Shown piece by piece: positions 24,144 to 31,417 of a stretch of DNA of 40,415 nt. Location of the stretch: the IMG/VR virus record IMGVR_UViG_3300049846_001402, positions 1 through 40,415 of that record. One strand, 5' to 3'. Both the position numbers and the translations under genes were made by a program. How positions within the stretch are numbered: the stretch's first letter is position 1; each line of letters starts with the position of its first letter. The notes beneath the pieces were generated by a model. It made no database searches. It was not told where the DNA came from and saw only the letters and a program-made list of their open reading frames with translations. This DNA is from a virus.

Positions 24144-25043
24144 ATGTCTACTAACTTAACTGATTCGGATACCTTTAGCAGTCCAATCTCGATGCCGGTC
24201 GCGGGCGAAAGCGCGTCCGCTGCTACGCTCACATCGCTGGCAATCCAGAAGCTCGCGAACCGGACCTACTATCTCAATAACCGCCGTGTGAATATTGACG
24301 TTCAGACGTTCACAAGCTCCGGCACCTGGACTAAGCCGAGCGGCACCGTCATCCAAGTGGAGGGATTTGTTGTTGGTGGCGGCGGTTCTGGGGCCGGCGG
24401 AAAAACCGGCGGATCTTTCAACTCGGGCGGGGGCGGTGGTTCTGGGTGGCTATCTCGCTTTTCGGTTCCAGGATCGGCAATGGGCGCGACTGGAACTGTG
24501 ACTGTCGGAGCCGGCGGCGCACAGGTGGCACAGGACACGAACGGTAACGCCGGTGGCGTTTCAAGCATCGTATCCGGAACATTTGGCGTTTACGCGCGTG
24601 GCGGTTTTGGCGGAGTGCAAGCGGCTGCCTCTGGCCCGTGCACGGGCGGAGCTGGCTTTTCCGGCGGAGGCGGCGGAGATACCGGCGGTGCAGGCGGAAC
24701 AGGCGGCGACGGAGGCAGCTATGGTCAGTCCGGGTTAGCATCGTCCGACGCCAATAGTCCAGGGGGAGTCGGACGAATCACGTCATACACCACGCTAGGT
24801 GGAGATCTGTTCGGGTGTGCCGGAGGCGTCGGAGGCGCTGGAGGCGGTGGCGGCGGTGGACCATTCCCGGGGATTTCCGCATCGGCCGGCGGGAACGGAA
24901 CCAGCGGCGGAACTGGTGGCGGTGGTGGCACTGGGTACGGGGCCGGTGGCGGCGGTGGCGGGTACTACAGCGGCGGCACCACCGGAGTCGGCGGGGCCGG
25001 AGCGGCTGGAATTGCGGTCGTGTTCACTTATTACATTGCTTGA
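24144..25043 (+). CDS. polyglycine-rich tail adhesin
   Basis: In the 299-residue protein the first 45 residues are Thr/Ser/Ala-rich with a short helix, followed by DVQTFTSSGTWTKPSG and a strand. The C-terminal half is dominated by Gly runs (GGGGG repeats) broken by polar residues. The 'F-T-x-S-G-T-W-T-x-P' start is the recognised entry of the phage glycine-rich domain, and polyglycine-II helix bundles of this kind form receptor-binding tips such as those on T-even-like adhesins. It likely binds a surface receptor. Its 3' end overlaps a reverse-strand gene by 13 bases. Confidence 0.75.
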   Translation: MSTNLTDSDTFSSPISMPVAGESASAATLTSLAIQKLANRTYYLNNRRVNIDVQTFTSSGTWTKPSGTVIQVEGFVVGGGGSGAGGKTGGSFNSGGGGGSGWLSRFSVPGSAMGATGTVTVGAGGAQVAQDTNGNAGGVSSIVSGTFGVYARGGFGGVQAAASGPCTGGAGFSGGGGGDTGGAGGTGGDGGSYGQSGLASSDANSPGGVGRITSYTTLGGDLFGCAGGVGGAGGGGGGGPFPGISASAGGNGTSGGTGGGGGTGYGAGGGGGGYYSGGTTGVGGAGAAGIAVVFTYYIA

Positions 25044-25477
25044 CGCAGGTAGTCTGCATCAGCTTCCGTAATAGCTGAGACGCCGCATTCGCCGTTGTTC
25101 ATGACCGCGCTCGCATCGTTTAGATGGTCGCTTCTAACTGACATTGCGTGACCGAGTTCGTGTCGGATAACCTGAGAGTCAAATGCCGTGATGTTCTTGC
25201 ACAGATAGATGACATTTGCACCTTGATCATTCCAACCGTAATGATCCGCTGGGAGATCGCAGTATTCCTCCGTCACGAATCCAGTTCCAACATTTTCCCC
25301 GATTCGGATCGGGATTCGAGCCTCAGGGACATGGGCGAACCAATCCTCAGCCGCTTCAATCACGCGCTCTTGTCTTTCCGGTGACATGTTGGGATCGATG
25401 ACTACCTCAGTCATTCTTTGGTTGCACCCCGTCATCATCAGCACCAAAAACGCTAGCCCCATAATTTGCTTAGTCAT
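25031..25477 (-). CDS. lipoprotein metalloprotease (metzincin-like)
   Basis: The 148-residue protein has a lipoprotein signal peptide (residues 1-17, cleavage before C18 in MMTGC), predicting lipidation and export. The catalytic zinc site is HELGH (H106, E107, H110), with a third histidine at 118 instead of the usual six-residue spacing of metzincins, and a Met-turn-like SAVM at 123-126, which suggests a related but altered site. Two cysteines upstream of the motif (C73, C93) might form a disulphide. It stands alone on the minus strand with its own consensus promoter between adhesin genes, the pattern of a moron gene. Possible roles include modifying host surface proteins or excluding other phages; none is shown. 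Confidence 0.8.
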   Translation of the reverse strand: MTKQIMGLAFLVLMMTGCNQRMTEVVIDPNMSPERQERVIEAAEDWFAHVPEARIPIRIGENVGTGFVTEEYCDLPADHYGWNDQGANVIYLCKNITAFDSQVIRHELGHAMSVRSDHLNDASAVMNNGECGVSAITEADADYLRQAM

Positions 25478-25502
25478 GCTCTAAATTCACCTTTCAGAAG
25501 CA

Positions 25503-25531
25503 ACTAAAGCGCGAACTTCGCGTGCTGTCAA
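25503..25531 (-). promoter_or_regulatory. promoter of the lipoprotein metalloprotease
   Basis: On the minus strand, TTGACA (25531-25526), an exact 17-bp spacer and TTTAGT (25508-25503). A leader with an AAAGGTG ribosome site precedes the ATG at 25477. The consensus -35 box is the best in the window. The spacer contains a perfect palindrome that could be an operator. Confidence 0.75.
25510..25522. promoter_or_regulatory. operator-like palindrome in the promoter spacer
   Basis: CGCGAA-C-TTCGCG is a perfect 6+1+6 inverted repeat lying entirely within the -35/-10 spacer. Placement between the boxes is typical of a repressor site. The protein that binds it is unknown. Confidence 0.55.
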
Positions 25532-25543
25532 GACTTCCGGTTT

Positions 25544-25591
25544 CCGGCTTTTCCCGCGGCGCCTATCCGTACGAAAAAAGCCGGGTTTTTT
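25544..25591 (+). terminator. intrinsic terminator just before a start codon
   Basis: CCGGCTTTT (25544-25552) pairs with AAAAGCCGG (25576-25584) across a 23-base loop, followed by six T (25586-25591). It reads in the plus direction, three bases before ATG 25595. It would stop transcripts coming from the adhesin block, and shields the reverse-strand unit. Confidence 0.8.
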
Positions 25592-25594
25592 CTC

Positions 25595-26722
25595 ATGCCC
25601 ACACTGGTTACAGACCCGCAATACCCAGTGCCGAAGCAAAAAATTCGGGTCACGTTTACGCTTTCCGGGGTAGGGGCAAACTTCGTTCGGGTTTGGGTTT
25701 CGGATGCTCCTACAGGATCTCGATACCGAAACGAACTCGACAAGAACACAGTCTCTAAGATCCAAGTCTGGGAAAGCGCTGATACTAGTTCGCTCACATG
25801 GGAGAACGGCGACTTTGACATGGGCGGCGTCTATGTTCTGAGTTGCCAAGAGTACACGCGCGGGGCAGCTTCGTATGGCGGCGGGTATGACGGAGATCCT
25901 AACGCGGCCCCAACTGAGACATTAGTTGGAAGCGCGACTACTGTTTACGTTTATGTCGGCCAGCGCGTTTCCTCGCCAATTGGCGCAGGGCAGGATAAGG
26001 CAACTCTAGTACTCTGGACGTGGAACGACACAATCCGGGCGACGACTGTCGCTATTCAGGGCGAGCTTTCCCCCGCAATCATTCGCCCAACATCTACGCG
26101 CGCAGCTTCCGCGTCGGTGGACGCGAATGTGAAGACTTCGTTAGCGGCACTCGATGGGGTGACGGCGGCCACGGCGATTGGCAGTATCTCAACAATCGTC
26201 AGCAACATCATCACCAAGTACGAACTACACCGCGCAAACTCTGGCGGGTCGTTTCACTCAGCGGCTGATAGCGACAACACAATCAGCGCCGGATATAAGG
26301 AAGCGCCAACACCTTCAACGCTACCGCAAGTTCTTTCGGCGATCTTGAGCAAGCTCCGTCAACATGAGTTGAACGACAAGGGATCCGCCGTGGTATCGCC
26401 AGCGCAACCTGGCGTGAACTCGGGTGCATATCACGGAAGCTCGAAAGTGGACTGGACGAACCTTCCGCTCTACGCAGGATGTGGAACGAAGGAAGATGTT
26501 TACCCAGTGCTTTCCGACTTGTGGCGATGCTACGAGGCTCACCGCGTTAGTGCGATTCACTCCGCAACCGACTCTACCAACACACTCACAGCGGCGCCGC
26601 CTTTGATGGATGTGCACCGTTATTTCTTGGCGGCACTTGCGGCGCTATCGCCAACAGTTCCGCAAACCAAATCTTCCGCCGCTGTTCTTCTCGCGGCTCA
26701 GGCCGGATTCGTCGAGGGCTAA
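25595..26722 (+). CDS. virion structural protein, adhesin block
   Basis: The 375-residue protein has an N-terminal beta region (Ig-like, KIRVTFTLSGVGANFVRVWVSD) and a C-terminal helical part with two repeats of the pattern H-R-x(4-6)-H-S-A-x-D-S-x-N-T (YELHRANSGGSFHSAADSDNTI and YEAHRVSAIHSATDSTNTL). This type of repeat, with helices separated by short loops, recurs in phage fibre and structural proteins. It is probably a fibre or baseplate-associated protein. No RBS is visible before ATG 25595, which sits just after a terminator. Confidence 0.55.
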   Translation: MPTLVTDPQYPVPKQKIRVTFTLSGVGANFVRVWVSDAPTGSRYRNELDKNTVSKIQVWESADTSSLTWENGDFDMGGVYVLSCQEYTRGAASYGGGYDGDPNAAPTETLVGSATTVYVYVGQRVSSPIGAGQDKATLVLWTWNDTIRATTVAIQGELSPAIIRPTSTRAASASVDANVKTSLAALDGVTAATAIGSISTIVSNIITKYELHRANSGGSFHSAADSDNTISAGYKEAPTPSTLPQVLSAILSKLRQHELNDKGSAVVSPAQPGVNSGAYHGSSKVDWTNLPLYAGCGTKEDVYPVLSDLWRCYEAHRVSAIHSATDSTNTLTAAPPLMDVHRYFLAALAALSPTVPQTKSSAAVLLAAQAGFVEG

Positions 26723-26725
26723 TCA

Positions 26726-27454
26726 ATGGCAATTTCAGCGGCATTCACAATCAACTCCACAGCGGTTCCCGCTGCTGTTTCCGTTGCCTACGGCGCGACG
26801 GTTACGCTCGTGCTTACCTCAATTACCGGCGTCGAAAGCGTGGCGTTTACGATTGAGGGAACGAGCAAAAGCGGGGTCAGCGCACCTACGCTAACGCCAA
26901 GCGGTAGTCCTTCCGGAAGCACAGCTACCTTCACCATGCCGTCAGATCCTGGCGACGGCCTTGGTCGCTCGTATCTTGTAAAGTGCACCGTTAGCAATTC
27001 CTACGAAACGCAGACGGCTTACGGCATTGTTGGGGCCGTTAACGACGCTGGACTAGTTCCGCTCGCGGCTGGTGAGACGACGGCTCGGAGCGCGACTCAC
27101 GGATGGCTTGATACCGTCAACACGCTGCTTAAGGTTGGCGGGGATCGCATGGCGATCAATGCGCAGACCGGGACAAGCTACACGCTGGTGCTCACTGATG
27201 CCGGTCGCCTTGTGACGTTGACGAATGCAAGCGCAATCACGCTGACGATTCCGGCGAACTCGACTGCGGCCTTCCCGGTCGGAACTGTGATTCAGTTGGC
27301 GCAACGCGGCGCTGGCCAAGTCACTACCTCGCCCGCTGGTGGTGTTACGCGCAACGCCTTTGGCGGAGCTACTAAACTCGCTGGACAATACGCATATGCG
27401 ACGCTGACTAAGATCGCGACCGACACTTGGGACCTAGCCGGGACGGTGGTCTAA
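26726..27454 (+). CDS. tail fibre-like protein with a common C-terminal domain
   Basis: In the 242-residue product, residues 1-100 are Ig-like and beta-rich (AFTINSTAVPAAVSVAYG). The C-terminal half, INAQTGTSYTLVLTDAGRLVTL, VGTVIQLAQRGAGQVT and LAGQYAYATLTKIATDTWDLAG, is a pattern widely found at the ends of phage tail-fibre proteins. The start lies four bases after the previous stop. It may form the distal part of a short fibre. No catalytic residues are seen. Confidence 0.65.
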   Translation: MAISAAFTINSTAVPAAVSVAYGATVTLVLTSITGVESVAFTIEGTSKSGVSAPTLTPSGSPSGSTATFTMPSDPGDGLGRSYLVKCTVSNSYETQTAYGIVGAVNDAGLVPLAAGETTARSATHGWLDTVNTLLKVGGDRMAINAQTGTSYTLVLTDAGRLVTLTNASAITLTIPANSTAAFPVGTVIQLAQRGAGQVTTSPAGGVTRNAFGGATKLAGQYAYATLTKIATDTWDLAGTVV

Positions 27455-28161
27455 TGCCCGCAATGGCGGTGATGGCACAGAAGCCAGCCACAGCTCCGCC
27501 GTCTTCGATTGCCAACTGCCAGGCATATTACAATGCGGACGTAGGCACTACGATAGCGACAGGTGTTAGTCAGTGGAACGACCAGAGCGGCAACTCAAAC
27601 ACTCTTGCACAAGGCACTGGTGCACAACAACCTACGCTTGAGACCAATTGGAGCAACGGGAAAAACGCGATCAAGTTTGACGGAAGCAACGATTCGCTTT
27701 TCAGGGCAACGCTTGCAGCGGGAACGATTGCCCAGCCTACGACCATGATCGCAGTTGGTGAGAGTGCCGGTGTTGCGCTTAGGCTAATCTCCGACTCTCG
27801 CGATGGTGCTAACCGTCAGTTTTTAGTGGATGATGGTGCTTACGTTGGGCATTGGGCTGGCTCCTACTGCCAATGTTTGCGCACTTGGTCCAGTGCCGAA
27901 AAGATGATTTATAGCGCCACATTTAACGGGGCATCATCCACGGGAAGACTCTTGCGCGGCGGCTTTTCCCTTGTCACGGCAACGGCCACCACGGGAAGCG
28001 GATCTATCAATGGTCTAACCATTGGCAATGCTTTCAACGATGCGGCCGGATTTAGCGGACGAGTGGCGACTTATGCGCTTTATACCCGCGCTCTCAACGC
28101 AGCTGAGATCTTCCTGCTTGAGACATGGGGAAAAGCCTACTACGCAATCACAACGGCATAA
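27454..28161 (+). CDS. LamG/concanavalin-like tail lectin
   Basis: The 235-residue protein starts at ATG 27454, overlapping the previous stop; an in-frame upstream extension exists but lies in the previous gene. The pattern Y-N-A-D-V-G-x-T-I-x-x-G-V-S-Q-W-N-D-Q-S-G-N, then 'NGKNAIKFDGSND' and later 'GFSGRVATYALYTRALN', is typical of laminin-G-like (jelly-roll) lectin domains. These bind carbohydrates and are common in phage receptor-binding proteins. It lies in the adhesin run and ends 36 bases before the tailspike. Substrate is unknown. Confidence 0.75.
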   Translation: MPAMAVMAQKPATAPPSSIANCQAYYNADVGTTIATGVSQWNDQSGNSNTLAQGTGAQQPTLETNWSNGKNAIKFDGSNDSLFRATLAAGTIAQPTTMIAVGESAGVALRLISDSRDGANRQFLVDDGAYVGHWAGSYCQCLRTWSSAEKMIYSATFNGASSTGRLLRGGFSLVTATATTGSGSINGLTIGNAFNDAAGFSGRVATYALYTRALNAAEIFLLETWGKAYYAITTA

Positions 28162-28174
28162 CGCGCGCGGATTC

Positions 28175-28184
28175 GCGCTAACAT
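28175..28184 (+). promoter_or_regulatory. -10 motif before the tailspike gene
   Basis: GCGCTAACAT fits the GYGYTARYAT pattern; its TAACAT ends 12 bases before ATG 28197. No SD is present and no -35 box was found, so strength is uncertain. Confidence 0.4.
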
Positions 28185-28196
28185 ACGGCCGAGACC

Positions 28197-29933
28197 ATGG
28201 CCGGAATTTTAGCTAATAGCGCGTCCAAAACAATGACCAGCGGAAGCGCCGATAACTCGGTTTCCGGCTATCTTGTGGGCGAGCAGGTCGTTCTAACGGT
28301 CACGCCGACCGGAACGGATTACGTTTGGGCAATCGCGAAACCAAGCGGGAGCGCGTCTGCCAGAAGTAACCTTGACGCGACTACTGGCGCATCGGTCAAG
28401 TTCACTCCGGATGCTGAGGGTTACTTCACCGTTTCCTGTGTTGTCGATTCGACCACGACTTACACACTCAGGATCGCAGCTCAAGCGATTGGAACCGTAA
28501 CGTACCATTCAGCGTCAAACTTCTCGCCGCTGAATAACGCGCAGGTCCCAGTCCCGGCGCTTGGTCATACGTGGTTTCACTCAACCGAGCTTGGTGGCCC
28601 GGCGTATAAAGTGGGGGCAACTGTTTATCCGATCTCTGGTTCGCGCGTAACGCTGGAGAGCTATGGTGGTGGAGTATCAAAGACAGCTGCCGAAAACTCA
28701 GCGGCCCTGACGTCGGCGCTGGCCACTGGAATGAAAGTCGAATTGGGCTCTGGCACGTATACGGTTGGGGCCGCGGTGACGGTCCCGAACGGTGCCACGA
28801 TCAAGGGGCAAGGTCGCGGCAAAACGATCCTTTCGGCTGGCGCGAACAACATCCTGTTCCCCGCGATCGGCGATGACGTCACGATCTCGGATCTCGCCTA
28901 CGTCGGAAACGGCGCAACCTACGCCGCAAGCGGTTTCGCAACGTTCACTGGCACGAGCGGCGCGCGGTTCATTGGGGAAAATCTCTCGCTTACCGACTCG
29001 GGCGGGTACGAGATCGAATACGCAGCGACCACGGCTGGGTCTCAAGCGGCTTGGAAAAATTGCATCATCGCACGCTACAACGGAGTGGGGACCGGGCGTT
29101 ATTCTGTCAAGATTCCGGACACTCTTCAGACTAGTGCTTACCCGCGTAAGTTCATCGATATTGAGACGAACGGCACCGACTTTATCGACCTCGGTGGATG
29201 CAATAACCTTTTTCTTACGGGCGGCTACTTCGGGCGCGTTCTGTTTTCTGACAACTCGCGCGGGGTGTTCTCCTACGGTTGCCGCTATGGCGGCGAGACC
29301 GTGAATCGTCGCATCATCAAGGGCGCAAACCACACCTTCTCCGCGTGCGATTTTTCACAGAATCTCACGGACGGGATCTGTGTCGAGCTTGGCACCGGCG
29401 CGGCGGCGGTTTCAATCGCAGGGTGCACCTACAACTCTATTTACCCCGTTCTTGATTCCTCGGGTCAGGGCTCGATCAATCTCGTAGACCATCGCGCGAT
29501 GGTGTTCGTCCCGACGATCACCACGGCGAGCGGTCCCGCTTTCGTACTTGGCAATGGCGACGCGCGCGCAACGTTCGTCCGCAGTGGCGGAAACGTCACG
29601 CTTCAAATGGAGCTAACTCTAGGATCAACGACGACCATCGGTACCGGAGTGCTGCGCTTCTCGCTCGTGGGTTCGGTCTACTCCGGGATCGCGTTCACGT
29701 CGCTTGGAAACGCCCTCGTGCCCGTATCAGGCATTGCGCAAACGCAAAACGGAACGGGCCTTGTAGAGGACGTGTCCGTCCCGGATCGACGAGTGATTAT
29801 CCCGCGCGTGGTGCAGGGGCAAAACTATCTAGAGTGCTTTGTCGAGGGCGGATCTCAACAGCTCACCGGAACAACTCCTTTCACGCTAGCAGCCGGCGAC
29901 TTGATCCGATTTTCAATCACGTATCAGCTATGA
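28197..29933 (+). CDS. tailspike with beta-helix fold
   Basis: In the 578-residue protein, residues 1-100 form an Ig/Fn-like adaptor (YVWAIAKPSGSASARS). A pectate-lyase-type right-handed beta helix follows from about 155, marked by KVELGSGTYTVGAAVTVPNGATIKGQGRGKTIL and repeated GA, N and I positions. The C-terminal 130 residues are a beta sandwich (trimerisation or binding). Tailspikes of this kind often degrade capsular or O-antigen polysaccharide; no single catalytic triad can be identified, so depolymerase activity is inferred. No SD is present; the -10 motif at 28175 suggests its own transcription. The stop overlaps the next ATG. Confidence 0.78.
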   Translation: MAGILANSASKTMTSGSADNSVSGYLVGEQVVLTVTPTGTDYVWAIAKPSGSASARSNLDATTGASVKFTPDAEGYFTVSCVVDSTTTYTLRIAAQAIGTVTYHSASNFSPLNNAQVPVPALGHTWFHSTELGGPAYKVGATVYPISGSRVTLESYGGGVSKTAAENSAALTSALATGMKVELGSGTYTVGAAVTVPNGATIKGQGRGKTILSAGANNILFPAIGDDVTISDLAYVGNGATYAASGFATFTGTSGARFIGENLSLTDSGGYEIEYAATTAGSQAAWKNCIIARYNGVGTGRYSVKIPDTLQTSAYPRKFIDIETNGTDFIDLGGCNNLFLTGGYFGRVLFSDNSRGVFSYGCRYGGETVNRRIIKGANHTFSACDFSQNLTDGICVELGTGAAAVSIAGCTYNSIYPVLDSSGQGSINLVDHRAMVFVPTITTASGPAFVLGNGDARATFVRSGGNVTLQMELTLGSTTTIGTGVLRFSLVGSVYSGIAFTSLGNALVPVSGIAQTQNGTGLVEDVSVPDRRVIIPRVVQGQNYLECFVEGGSQQLTGTTPFTLAAGDLIRFSITYQL

Positions 29934-30112
29934 AACTTCTACTATTGCCACTCGCCCTAATCTCATGCGCACCCTCGGCGGCTCAAATTGAAGTGTGCCG
30001 AGTTGAGGTTCGAGCAAAGTTTCACGCGGACGCGGAGAAGTGCGAAACCGGCGCTTGCATTGATGCGCTTAGCGAGCGCGAGGCGGTTGAACTTAGGGAG
30101 TGTCGCCGATGA
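29930..30112 (+). CDS. small lipoprotein, lysis cassette
   Basis: The 60-residue product has a lipoprotein signal (LALISC, lipobox cysteine at 13) and four more cysteines (C23, C38, C43, C58) in a charged mature part. It overlaps the tailspike stop (ATGA) and is overlapped by the next gene. Size and lipidation are compatible with an outer spanin subunit, but it lacks the proline-rich mature part typical of Rz1, so it may be a distinct lipoprotein. Confidence 0.6.
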   Translation: MKLLLLPLALISCAPSAAQIEVCRVEVRAKFHADAEKCETGACIDALSEREAVELRECRR

Positions 30113-30285
30113 GAGACCAGCTGATTTTTTCGTTTATACAAATTGGCTTGCACGTCATTGAGCGCGTTCTAGCCGGTCACGCCGCCGACGAAATCAAGCA
30201 GGATGCACGCGATCGCGCTGATGTTGCAATTGACAACGCCTTGGCAAAGAAGCGACTAGAGGACAGGAAGAGGGAAAAACCGTGA
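30109..30285 (+). CDS. small protein with hydrophobic N-terminus (lysis cassette)
   Basis: The 58-residue product has a hydrophobic stretch at residues 5-23 (LIFSFIQIGLHVIERVLAG), then a charged, helical basic end (LAKKRLEDRKREKP). Overlap with the lipoprotein and endolysin genes (ATGA, GTGA) shows coupling. A single transmembrane or membrane-surface helix with a charged tail fits a holin or inner-spanin-like protein, but the hydrophobic segment is short and contains His/Glu. No family is recognised. Confidence 0.5.
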   Translation: MRDQLIFSFIQIGLHVIERVLAGHAADEIKQDARDRADVAIDNALAKKRLEDRKREKP

Positions 30286-30887
30286 GCTTTGAAATCGACT
30301 CCAGGCACAGGTTGATCGGAGAAGTGAAGCATCTTAGCGATGCTCCTGACGCCCGTGTCATTCGACCCAGGGCAGTTGTCATTCACTACGGTGTTACGCA
30401 TGATCTCGACTCTCTTATTGCCGCTCAACGCGCGCGAGGATACTGGGCTCACTGCTCAGTTTCTGAAAGAAAAGTAATTCAGACTCTGCCGTTCGATAGG
30501 CTTGGTTGGCACGCCGGGCCGAGTGTATTGCGAGGGGAAAAGTCTGTTTCCACATTCTCCGTTGGTATAGAGATCAACAATCCAGGACCGTTGGTAGTAT
30601 CGGAATCTGGTTCACTAAAAACAGTTTACGGAAAAACATGGCCACAGTCAGACTCCATAGAGGCAACTCACCCTGGCGGCTTGGCTCCTAAAAACTGGAA
30701 ACATTGGGCTAAATATTCCGACTCAACACTGGACACTGTTAAGTCTATCTGTGAGGCTCTGATGAAGAGATACGGAATTAAAATCATAGTTGGTCACGAC
30801 GAGATTGCACCTGGCAGAAAATTTGACCCTGGCCCGGCATTTCCAATGCAGAAGTTCAGGTCGGAACTGGGAGCCGAAGGACCATGA
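30282..30887 (+). CDS. endolysin, N-acetylmuramoyl-L-alanine amidase
   Basis: The 201-residue Amidase_2 protein cleaves the bond between muramic acid and the L-alanine of peptidoglycan. Zinc ligands are H35 (VVIHYGV), H172 (VGHDEI) and D182 (KFDPGP), with K180 as the typical catalytic lysine. The E at 97 (GIEINN) and W76-H77 (GWHAG) match the family. There is no signal peptide, so release needs a holin. GTG 30282 overlaps the preceding stop. It is the centre of the lysis cassette. Confidence 0.9.
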   Translation: MSFEIDSRHRLIGEVKHLSDAPDARVIRPRAVVIHYGVTHDLDSLIAAQRARGYWAHCSVSERKVIQTLPFDRLGWHAGPSVLRGEKSVSTFSVGIEINNPGPLVVSESGSLKTVYGKTWPQSDSIEATHPGGLAPKNWKHWAKYSDSTLDTVKSICEALMKRYGIKIIVGHDEIAPGRKFDPGPAFPMQKFRSELGAEGP

Positions 30888-31117
30888 GCGAAGCAAAGCT
30901 ATTGATGCGTGAAGTGGTAACATTGACCGCTGATGAATTGGTGGAGATTCGCGAGATTGCGGTGAATGCAAACAAGCCAGTAATAGAGGCACTCGGTAAA
31001 GTGCTCTTAGAAATTCAGGCGCTACGCGAAGATTTGAACGCGGCGCAGCGTTCGAACAATGAACAACTCAAAACCCTCAGGAAAGCGGTCTTTGGTGATG
31101 GCATATCAGCAGAGTGA
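30884..31117 (+). CDS. small coiled-coil protein (lysis cassette)
   Basis: The 77-residue product is helical throughout. Residues 40-70 (GKVLLEIQALREDLNAAQRSNNEQLKTL) show a heptad pattern, so it probably oligomerises. It has no membrane segment. ATGA overlap with the endolysin gene; its 3' end overlaps the next ORF. The role is unknown; candidates are lysis regulation or a minor structural protein. Confidence 0.5.
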   Translation: MSEAKLLMREVVTLTADELVEIREIAVNANKPVIEALGKVLLEIQALREDLNAAQRSNNEQLKTLRKAVFGDGISAE

Positions 31118-31388
31118 TCGCGTAATGCGTCTCCGCAAAATTGCGCGAGAGCTTGACGACGCCGATTGGCCAGACGAAGAAAAGACTAACCCTGTGATTG
31201 TCCAGGTGATGGGAGCGCAGCCGATGACGATTGAGAAACCGAAAGACGGGACCATTGCGGAAGGTGCCGAAGGTGCAGCTAAGATCGTTGGCGCCGTAAA
31301 ATCGTGGATGCAGGTAGCCGCGCTTGGTATTATCGCGATCTCAGTGGTAGCAGTTGCGGTTGCGTACTTGCTAACCCATTCGCCATAG
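31098..31388 (+). CDS. membrane-anchored protein, holin candidate
   Basis: The 96-residue product, from ATG 31098 (overlapping the previous gene by 20 bases; an upstream in-frame start is possible), has a charged N-terminus and one strong transmembrane segment at about 70-92 (WMQVAALGIIAISVVAVAVAYLL). A single C-terminal TM after an endolysin gene is compatible with a holin or antiholin. Holins often have two or more TM segments, so a pinholin-like or regulatory role is also possible. Confidence 0.55.
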   Translation: MAYQQSDRVMRLRKIARELDDADWPDEEKTNPVIVQVMGAQPMTIEKPKDGTIAEGAEGAAKIVGAVKSWMQVAALGIIAISVVAVAVAYLLTHSP

Positions 31389-31417
31389 CCCCGCCGTTTT
31401 TGCCTTAGTTTGCCACC

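Noticed and set aside
24302-24931. Overlapping reverse frames rich in Pro and Arg in the polyglycine gene
   Set aside because: Complement of GGN-rich codons gives Pro-rich frames automatically; no evidence for expression.
28141-28196. Strong full promoter before the tailspike
   Set aside because: Only a -10-like motif is present; nothing resembling TTGACA at 16-18 bases, so it is kept as a weak motif only.
28698-29333. Reverse-strand open frame of 211 codons in the tailspike gene
   Set aside because: Codon shadow of the beta-helix gene; no start context, no recognisable domain.
31389-31417. Terminator after the holin candidate
   Set aside because: A short T-run (GTTTTTG) exists but no stem can be drawn before it.
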